Below are positions 55,350 to 64,000 of a stretch of DNA of 64,000 bases, in pieces. This stretch comes from Eublepharis macularius. Its lineage: Eukaryota; Chordata; Lepidosauria; Squamata; Eublepharidae. The notes under the pieces are model-generated. The model saw only the letters and a program-made list of their open reading frames with translations, did no database searches and was not told the DNA's origin. Location of the stretch: the NCBI RefSeq assembly GCF_028583425.1, contig NC_072791.1, forward strand, positions 34,355,368-34,419,367, read 5' to 3'. The translations under genes and the position numbers were made by a program. Position 1 is the stretch's first letter. Each line of letters opens with the position of its first letter.

Positions 55350-56620
55350 AGAATCAGATGTGGGCTAATAAACATTTTTATGGGCTAGTTGTTTTAGGCA
55401 AGTTTTACCAGATGTCAAGGGGAGATTTAATAACACACATTTTCTTTCCTTAATGATAGAAGGCAGAGTGAAACAAATGGATAAATGACCACTTCTCATC
55501 TTGAGAGGAAATACGGTCAAGGAGTTTGAAACATTCCATTGCTGAGATTATCAGGGTGTTGTTAATCCACTCCATAGTCACTTGTTGCCTTGGAGACAAA
55601 TGTAATCAAAGGGCTTTTTTCCTCCTGGCTTGTGATTAGAGACACTATTGACTTCTGGCTTTGGAGCGTTGTTGGAGTAGCATGCCAAATGTCGGAAGAT
55701 GGAAATTAATCTCTAAGTGATTGGCCTGAATTCTGTTGATTTGGAAAAGTCAGGCAAGAAGCTCTTCACAACTTCTCACAAGAGCTTTTTTTAAAAAAAA
55801 ATCCTTCAGAACGTCCTGGCCCAAATGTAACAATTCTGTTGCTGCAATAAGGATACTTCAGCTTGGAATTTTGTTCTGGATATTCTGACATGTCATTAAT
55901 GAGGAAGTCCATGGTTCTGAGAACTTCTCTGTGGTTTTGTTAAAATAGGAAGTCCTATCATGTGATCAGCCTTTTGTGATGATTGCACATTTTCTCCTTC
56001 TACCTGGGAGCAGTGTTGAAAGTGATTCAAAACACGCTCAGCTCTTTTCGAAAGTGTTCACGATAACAGGATTCAGCCATGTGTGAGTTATTATGAAAAG
56101 CATTTACAGTAATTAGGAGCAGGAACATGTTGAGTCATTTCAGGCATAGCTGATGTTTGTTTGGGTGAAAAGGTATTCTTGCTCTCATTTATATTACAAT
56201 AAGTGTAAGAACCCTTTTGATTTGTTTTAATTGCATGAACTCCAATCCAGGGAGCTACTTTAGGGGCCACAAAGCATTTTTAGAAATAGCTTGCCGTGTA
56301 TGGTGGAATGGAGAGGGCTGTTTTTCAAGTGAAAGAGGTTGTCAGAAACCCCGGTGGGTAGTCAGAGGGTATGATCCATAAATGCGTCTCACTGCACCGG
56401 TACAATCCTTCCTTCTTTTATGCCAGCATGGGTAATTAAGACCCAAGAAACTTCACGTATACCTGGTGACATCAGAAAATGGTGCCATTTAGTGGTTGTG
56501 TAGTAGCCTGCAGTTGTGCAGTGATTAGCTGAAGCAGTTATACAACATATTCCCTCTAGGAACTGCTTTTAGGTCTGTTTTTAATTAACTTTGTTTCTGT
56601 GTTTATTGGCAGTCCTAAAC
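55350..56620. promoter_or_regulatory. Repeat-poor block, possible enhancer DNA
   Basis: About 1.2 kb with no recognisable repeat lies shortly before exon 3. It holds an X-box-like site GTTGCC-TT-GGAGAC (55584-55597). Function is inferred. Confidence 0.3.
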
Positions 56621-56629
56621 TGTGTTTTA

Positions 56630-57617
56630 AAACTTGGTTTTATGGTTCTTTCATTTATATTGTATGCCGCCTTGAGTTCCTGCAAGGTAGAAAGGTGGCT
56701 AAGTTTTAAATGAATAGATAAAAGGGTACTAAGCACTTGACGGCTCAGTGTCAAACATTGGCACAACTGCTGTCTTCAGTCCTAGCAGCAGTAGTAGTTG
56801 CATGGTGGTTGGGCCAGGCCAGTTTCAAGGGCAAAGTGGCCAAAGCTGGGGAACCAGCCAGTCTTTTTATAGTGTAGAGAAAAACCTTTGTGAATTGAGT
56901 TAATCCATACAAGGTTCAGCTTGGCCACCTTGTCCTTGAAACTTCTGCTTCTTGGCCAGATGTTCAAGGAAATAGAAAGAGGAGTTGTGTGAACTTCATG
57001 GGCAGTAAATTTTGGCAAAAGCTTTCCTGTTGTATACAAACTTAATGGGATGATGATTCTCCCAGCCTAGAAGCTTAAAATACCAGATCTCTCGGACCTT
57101 AAACTGAAGTTTTATTTTCAGCTCTACTTATGCTTTTGTTGAATTAGGTGCAGGAAAAGTTGATCAGCTAACTTTTTGTGTTAGAGTGGCAATAATGTCC
57201 GACTGAAGGCTTAAGCTAGGCTGCCTTTTAAAAAATCCCTCCCATTTTCTTTCACAATATTAAAACAAAATAGTAGTTATATTCCCTGTCTGAGAGGCTT
57301 ATTTATCTTCCAGTTGGTATTGAAGAATAATTATGATCTTTCAGTGTGGTGTGTAAGTGAAAGAGATGGAATTTCCAGAGAACTACTGGACCAAGCTTAG
57401 CAACAGCTATTTTCTCAGATTCCTTACAATATCCAATCTTCCTCAGTTCTTTTTGACTATTAAAAGTGAAATACGGCACCGCCTAATCTAAAATGCATGA
57501 CACAGAAATGAGATTTGTTGTTCTCTGTGTACAAGAAGGCATATTGTCAATCTTTTCAGAAGTTTTCAGTAAATGTGTTGCTAACTTTTTTTTTCTTTTT
57601 TGCATCCTTCTTTGCAG
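56630..57617. other. End of intron 2
   Basis: A LINE tail (ATGCCGCCTTGAGTTCC, 56660-56725), then unique DNA leading to a pyrimidine-rich acceptor tract at 57580-57617. Confidence 0.5.
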
Positions 57618-57754
57618 AGTATTGGGAAGGGGTCTTTATGGTGTATAGACCCAGAATATAGACAAAACCTTATCCAGGCTTTGAAAAAGACTCCCTATCA
57701 TCCATATTCTCACGTGTTCAGCACACCTCCCGCATCTCCTCAGGCATATCAAAG
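57618..57754 (+). CDS. FOXN3: FOXN3 exon 3, coding residues 182-226
   Basis: The exon joins in phase 0 to exon 2 (…[11 protein letters not shown]) and completes the forkhead domain: [20 protein letters not shown] is wing/strand 3 and the C-terminal segment, followed by [14 protein letters not shown]. It is bounded by TTCTTTGCAG and a GTAAGA donor at 57755. It is 137 bases long, so it leaves AG in phase 2 for the next exon (Q-S in known FOXN3 proteins). Downstream exons are not in the window. Confidence 0.95.
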
Positions 57755-59110
57755 GTAAGATAATTCGAATATACTTTTATTTGGGCAATTCTTTGTATCT
57801 CTTTGAAATGTTCACTCAGGCAATGGCTGTGTAAGCTGACTTTAGTTTTATGTGAGTTAAAGCTTATCAGATCTATGTTAAATAGTTCAGAGTGTCCAGT
57901 CCTGTTTAACCATATAAGAGTAGCCTGGATGAAATGAACACATGAAGGATCCTTATATTGCCAGATCATTGGTCTAACAAGGTCAGTATTGTCTGCTCAG
58001 ACTGGCAATGACTGTCCAAGGTCTTGGGGAGTTGCCAGATAATGAACCTGGGACCTTCTGCATGCAAAGCTGATGTCGCTGAACCTCAGCGCACACCCTT
58101 CCCCAAATTGCTCTGTGTTTGACTGGCAGACTGCATAATACCTTCTACCCATCCCTAACATAAAGAATTAAAACAGTTGTGAAAAGCATCATAAACTTGA
58201 ATAGGTGCAGAAAAACGTTTGTTGGACTTGTGGTTTTCCTTACCAGGTTTGGTGGAATCCAGCATGTTCATTGTAGCTCAGCAGGCTCAGTTGTTGGTGC
58301 TTCTGTAGATGCGATATTTAAAAATCTGCTTCCTGTACCCCCGGGGCAACAGCTGAAATTTAAAATACAAAAAATCAATCCAGGTTTTCCTTCTTTTCCT
58401 GCTTTTTACAAATCTTTAACGCTCTGAAAGCACAGTATTGGTGAGGTGTCTTTTCTGGCTTGTTGCTCGGGTGTTTGAGATTTGCATTGTCAGTGGTAGC
58501 TATAGCATCTTATGCAAACTTTTGCTTCCAGGTGACTGGAAGCAGTTTCTTGTTGTGGTTACCTGCTCTGTGAGACGACTCAGTATAGTTATGAGACTTG
58601 CCAAGGTGTGTGCATGCCTTTTGAAAAAAAGTGTGTGTGTGGGGTGGGGGTTTTTTATTTTGGAAAAAGTGAACTGCAGCTAGAGTGTGTGACTTTAGAC
58701 ATTCAAGTATCAATGGCAGAGTAATGCTTGTTTGTGACCTACTCAATGAAATGAAGGTATATAATTATGGGATATCAGATCAGTTGCTTCCTTCATAATG
58801 AACATCTAGGAAAGAAATGATTTGGGCTGCGACCCTAATAACACTTGCCTGGGAATATGACTAAAATGGGGCTTTCTTCTAAGTATAACTTCTTAAGGTT
58901 GCTCCCATGATACATCAGGATAGTTTAAATGACACATGCTGTGCAGGATGTAATGAGGGCTGCTAGCTTAGATGGTTTTAAAAGAGGTGAGACAGATTTG
59001 CGGAGGAGAGGCCCATTAGAAGCTGTGGGCCACGATGGCCAAAGGGGACTTCAGTGTTCAGAGGCAGTATACTTCTGAATGCTAATTGTGGGATGGAGGA
59101 GCAGATTTGG
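57755..59110. other. Intron 3 start
   Basis: A reverse tRNA-type SINE lies at 57950-58085 (GAACCTGGGACCTTCTGCAT) and a MITE-like piece at 58830-58915. The rest is unique-looking. Confidence 0.5.
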
Positions 59111-59114
59111 GGCC

Positions 59115-60190
59115 ATGGGTAGGGGAGTGCATTCCATTATTCCTGAGCAAAATATGTGTGTAAAAATCACTGGTTTGGGTCATTACTGTGATTTTTTGAA
59201 ACAGTGACAAAAATCTGGGATTCTTAGGCATTATCAAATACACGTACGCTCCAAAAAAATCTGTAGATTTTTGTGTTCTGGTGCTTACCATCAGTAGCAG
59301 GTGTCTTGTTTTTTTCTTTGTTTCTTCAAATTTTCGAGGCAGTGGCTCAGGAAGGGTGGCTCCTGGTTGGCTCAACTCAGCTGCAGGACCCATCAGAGCT
59401 GTGATTGGTCACTCCTCCTTCCCTTCTTCGTTTGTGGGAACAAAGTTTCCTCTGCAAGTTGAATGGTTTGGGGACACCTTGTTCAGGTGCTCGTAGAATT
59501 GTTCCCCCAGTCCAGTTCACTTGAAACTTGGGGGTTCTTTAGTGGACAGGCAGCACTATCTATGTTGCAATTTGGGTGTCATTTGGTTAAAAAATAACTG
59601 CTCCAGCTCCCACAAGCCTTCCATGGAGAATAATGGCAGAGCTGTGGTTCTCTTTTCCTCCTACTCCTTCCTCACTTTGTGAAAAGAAGCAAAAAACAGA
59701 TCCAAACAAGGAATTATGGAAAATGCAGAGTTTTCAGTGGAAAGATAAGATGTTCTTACTGTCAGTCAGTCACTGTAAGAGTAGGATATTAAAATGAATA
59801 CAGACAAGGGGTTTTTTATATGTTGATGGCTGGCTGGTGCTCTCCTGCAAGGCTGCTACTTGACTGCCATTTCCCCCCATAGGAATCAGTAGAGAAAAGT
59901 GCACTTCTCTATGAGAGTCACCTATATCATGAGTTTGTAAAATCAAACCCCTTTGTTCAATCTGCTTGAAACACTTTGGATTAGAAGGAGGGCTGTGTTC
60001 TGTGCACAGGTGCCCCAGCCACTTGAATACATTCCCCATTGAAAATAGTAGTCCCGGAACTCTAGAACCCAAAAAATCACACAGATTTAAATCGCAAATT
60101 GGTGGTGTCCTCCCCCAAAACCAGCGATCGCAATAACCTCCCCCTTCCATGCAAGATCCAAAATTATAACAATTTTTTTCTTGGAGCATA
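59115..60190. repeat. Probable hAT-type MITE
   Basis: The start TAGGGGAGTGCATTCC resembles the TAGGGGTG end of 32665 and 52489, and CATTTCCCCCCATAGGAATC- and CCATGGAGAATAATGGC-type segments are shared with that group. The right end is uncertain. Confidence 0.35.
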
Positions 60191-60499
60191 TCCATGGGCC
60201 TTCTAGTGCATCTGGTTAGCTGTTGTGGGAAACAGGATGCTGGGCTAAATGGACCACTGGTTTGGTCCAGCAGGGCTGCTCTTAAAAAAAAAAAAAAAAA
60301 GAAACAAAGTGCCTAGGGCAACATTAGGCAAAAACAACCACCCTGTAACCTGTTGCAAAAAAATATACATGTGAGTCTTTTTTGCCTTCAAATGTGTCTA
60401 CTGCCAAAGCTGTGGGTTGATGGTTATAAATGGGCGTTTAGGATAGTATTATTATTTTGCATATTTCCTCTCTCAAATATACTTTCTTCCCTTTTGCAG

Positions 60500-60662
60500 C
60501 AACATACACAATAATGTAATTCAGGTAATGTTAATGAAGTTCTCGAGCATCTCTGTTGCGCAGCGGCGTTCCGTCACATGGCCAGACGATCAATCTTCAG
60601 GCAGAGATTGGGAGGAACAGCTGGGCTTTCACGAGAGACGGCTGTATGTCTGCCCTTGCTAG
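60500..60662 (+). other. FOXN3: Candidate alternative FOXN3 exon
   Basis: A strong acceptor (TTCTTCCCTTTTGCAG, ending 60499) precedes CAACATACACAATAATG. Joined to exon 3 (AG|C) it reads S-NIHNNVIQ to a CAG|GTAATG donor at 60524-60525. This gives a 25-base cassette that would shift the frame of a phase-2 next exon. If that donor is ignored, the frame stays open for 54 residues to TAG at 60660-60662, giving a short alternative C-terminus. There is no transcript evidence. Confidence 0.35.
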
Positions 60663-60677
60663 GCGATTAGCGTGATG

Positions 60678-60829
60678 GTAACCATAGTAACCAGAGCATC
60701 TCCATAGTAACGCATAGCTGAGACAGGTGCAGTTGCATCACAAGGCTGTTTGTTGCCTGGCAAAAGGACAGGCCATTAGTACTTAGATATACGCTGTTTC
60801 CCTGGTAACAAATAACCCTACATAGCAAC
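60678..60829 (+). promoter_or_regulatory. Cluster of five RFX X-box-like motifs
   Basis: A full consensus GTAACC-AT-AGTAAC lies at 60678-60691. Near matches are ATCTCC-AT-AGTAAC (60698-60711), GTTGCC-T-GGCAAA (60752-60764) and GTTTCC-CT-GGTAAC (60796-60809), with a right half-site AGCAAC at 60824-60829. The DNA is not a recognised repeat. Confidence 0.55.
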
Positions 60830-63800
60830 TACAGTGGGCTTGAAACATTTTCCCTCTCTCGAGTTGTTTTTTAAAAAAAAGTGCATTCTACCTGCTTGTA
60901 TTTGTGTTTTGAGTCTAAATCAACAGACTCAGAGCTTTCAGTGTAAGGGCATCTGACTTCAGAAGGTGAAATGAGATGTCCTGAGGTATGAGATGGCCCA
61001 AGGCGGGTAAAATAACGCATGAGAAAATAGAAAGAGTTATGCAAACTTAGTGGCACTTAAAGCATTCGTTTTGCCCCTTCCCCTTCATTCCTTTAATAGA
61101 GACTCATTAATTTTTTGCTGTGTTCTCCCCCCCCCCTCCCATCTAGCAGCAGCCATTCTGCTATAACTGAACAGCTAAATGTTTATAGTTTGATGTTACT
61201 GAGAAATGTCGTTATAAGCAAGAGCTTATGCTGCCGTAGCAACTGTGACATCTTATCCCTGAAATGCGTACCTCTGTCCTACATGACGTTCATATCACTG
61301 TTAGAAACTCCTTTTGTTCAGTCAAGGTTAGGACAGGTTTGGATTGGCTCTTTTGCAATTGGAGGGTGGGGAAAGGAGTTTTGAATGGTGCCTTGCTGTT
61401 TATTTTCCCCATACATGTTATTCTGATATCCTTGCATGGCCCTGCTGTTGTTCTTTAGAAAGAGTGGCCTGTATTGCCATAGTGGTGTTGATGGTCCAAA
61501 ACCACTAGGCTACCCAAGCTACAGATGTGAGGTGATGTTACGATTCAAAGCTCATCTCCTCCATGAATTCACTAGGTGACCTTAGACAAACATCTCATCC
61601 TCAGCCCTCCATCAACATAAGGATTTTGGTACCATTAACTATTCGTAACGAAAGCCACCTACTAAATATCCTTTCAGTATTCTTAAAGTGCAGCCATAAG
61701 GAATTCACTTCAGTGGACTCAGAAAGAATGGTTTAGCATGGTACTGTTAGTCATAGAATTAGATTTCTGACCCCCGTTTGTCAAAACATGGATGAAATAA
61801 TTTTATAGAACTGAAAGAGAAGGCAAAAAAAAACATTTAATTCTTTCAGCCTTAAAAGCAACTTTTCCTCATTAGAGCAGAAGAAAAATCATAAAGACTG
61901 CAGAGCAAACATAAAGACTGCGGAAGATGGCCTCTCTTCTGCCCGTTGTCCTTGTCACTGCTCCACAGGCAGTCTTCTCTGGATGGAACCCCAGATAATA
62001 GTCATGGTGTATGCATACAATTGCTCTCTAAATGTGCTGGATAGATACAAAGTGATGGCTTTGGCAGCTTGAACTATTGAGCTTGATCAACGGCCCATCC
62101 AATGGTTTACTCTTTGCTCAACAGCTCAGATGGGATATGTATCACTTTCTGGGATTTGTCATCCACCCCATTGGGATGCGTTTATTGAACCCAAATTATT
62201 CAGACAAAAATTAAGCTAAATAAAATGTGTCATGCTTTAAAAGCCTCATGCTTTGAATCCGATGCCTTGTACGTGCTCTCTGTGTGTCCTCCTTTGGCTG
62301 ATGGTGCCCCAAATAGCATCTACAAGAGGGGTTGGTGGTATATAAATTCAAAGAATGCATTAGCATCCATTAAGGGCTATAGCAGGGGTGGGGGGTGGGT
62401 ACTGAAACTAAAATATACATGCATTGTTAGCGCAAGTTCTGAGATTCAATTAATGACGTCTGTAATTACAAAGGATTTTGAGTAACAGGCCTTGTGGAAT
62501 CTCTGCCTTGTGGAATCTCTGCCTATGGGTAGATGAATCCAGGCTCCAATATTTTGGCTACTGATACCATCTGGGGGGGAAATGCTCATAATGATTGGCA
62601 GAGGTTTGATCTGGTATTATAGCAGGTCTTACTTGCATCATGCTACTCCTGGATGTCCAGTGAGCTGAATGATGGCAAAAACAAGATTATGGTTTGAGTT
62701 GATTGGTATTGAATTGCTCTTTTTTATTTTTCCTGCCTTGCTGGGGGGAAAAAAGATTCCAGAACTGGTTCAGCACCTTTTAAACTGAGTTAAAATTCAT
62801 TAGCCAATATGACACTGTAGAATTCAGTGCTCAACAAGCATTAAGAGTGGAGTTCTCAGTAAAGAATACAACTGTTCCGCTTCAGTCGCTAAATTTGCAA
62901 AGCAAGAAAGGTAGCCTAACACCCATGGCAGTTTGTTGAGAGCTGGTTATACCCGCTTTTGATCTTCTACGTTCTACATACAATTGTGATACACTTACTT
63001 CTCTCTCATGCTGTCAGGCTATGGATGACAGGATACGGTAAACAGGTCTCTGTACCATTGCAACAAGAAGTCCAAGCTCTTGGTTAAATTGTTTTTATTC
63101 AGAAATCCAATTTTTCCATACTTATGTCCACAGAATTACTCAGAGGCAAGAAAGCATCCAAGCAGTACACGGTTCCTTGATAGGAATAGAAACTTGAGAA
63201 AAGTACAGCTCTAAATACTCAAACATTTCCCCCCTCCCAAACCACAGGTTCGAGCGGGAAAGAGTCTGGGAACTTCTGCTGGAGTTTATACATCAAACTA
63301 GACATGACAAAGAGGCATAACAGAAACGGCAACATTTCAGACAGTACAAGGTCACTTCAGTGAACTTCAAAGAAAGAGATAACATCTGTGTTCTCAGGCT
63401 GCTAGAGGGAGAAATTAAAGTGATGGTTAGATGGTTAGAGTGCCTGCAACATGAAATCAAGGCACAGTATTAGCAGTGGTTCAACACATAGAACAATGGA
63501 ATGAATGTAGGGTTACAGTCATGATGCATGCATTTTCTAGGCCTTCTGGCCATGCCATGTAGGAACTTTCCCCCTTTTCATTGTACGTGTGTGTGTGTGT
63601 GTGTGTGTGAGAGAGTCTGTGTGTTCACACAGCAATTTAAGAGGCTGCCTCTGAGGAAGTGATCTTTAGTTCACAAAGGTTTACACTACAATTCATTTAA
63701 TGGTCTTTAATGTGCTAGAAATCTCTTTACAAAACATTAAGATTTCTGGATTTGAACTGCGACTGGAATATGCCTTGCTGTGAAGATAACTGTGGTTTGA

Positions 63801-64000
63801 TATGGCTCTTCCCTCACTCTCTTGTTTTCATACCCCACTTGTTTACATCACTTTAGAGCGGTAACCTCAGGTCTGTTTTGCTGCCTCTCTCTGTACTAAC
63901 ATACTACACTGGCACCAGAATCACTTTGGATCCATTGGCATTTCTTTAAGGAGCCCCATCAAGCTTTCACCTTGGATATGCAATTTGTCAAATATTTTTG
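60830..64000. other. FOXN3: Intron 3 continuation
   Basis: Unique-looking AT-rich DNA with a (GT)n run at 63585-63612. I see no further FOXN3 exon. Confidence 0.5.

Larger units (their letters stand above)
10270..57617 (+). other. FOXN3: FOXN3 intron 2 (about 47.3 kb)
   Basis: It is bounded by the GTGAGG donor after 10269 and the TTCTTTGCAG acceptor before 57618, and it splits the forkhead domain between the recognition helix and wing 1. No other host gene is visible on either strand. Many short ORFs are present, but apart from the LINE-derived ones they show no domains. Repeats and putative regulatory blocks are listed separately. Confidence 0.85.

Overview
The window is vertebrate nuclear DNA, most likely from a squamate reptile and possibly a gecko-like lineage. 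This rests on the low gene density, CR1- and L2-type LINE fragments, tRNA-derived SINEs of the Sauria/Squam style, 5S-rRNA-derived SINEs, hAT-type MITEs and Penelope-like foldback repeats. Species cannot be fixed from sequence alone.

There is one recognisable host gene, FOXN3 (forkhead box N3, also called CHES1), on the + strand. Bases 1-4660 are upstream intergenic DNA full of old retroelements. A CpG-rich promoter lies at about 4670-5700. Exon 1 is non-coding for FOXN3 and ends at a GT donor after 5524. Intron 1 runs 5525-9712. Exon 2 (9713-10269) holds the start codon at 9727 and codes for residues 1-181. Intron 2 (10270-57617, about 47.3 kb) has no other host gene. Exon 3 (57618-57754) codes for residues 182-226 and completes the forkhead domain. 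The rest of the gene lies beyond 64000. In the following intron a possible alternative or terminal exon (60500-60662) sits just before a dense cluster of RFX X-box-like palindromes (60678-60829).

The long intron works as a repeat trap with several clean nested insertions. A hAT-type element at 32665-36451 carries both a second hAT MITE and a 1.6-kb ORF1-only LINE-1 relative (HAL1-like) that has an intact 298-residue ORF1 and 12-bp target-site duplications. Foldback repeats at 39558-39822 and 41320-41593 have 11-12 bp target duplications and carry hammerhead-ribozyme-like cores in both arms. Another palindromic element is nested in a 5S SINE at 48391-48790.

The regulatory signals most worth following are an upstream ORF in exon 1 that, after splicing, ends in a TAA directly abutting the FOXN3 ATG; X-box-like motifs in putatively non-repetitive DNA and also carried by repeats; and the candidate alternative exon at 60.5 kb.
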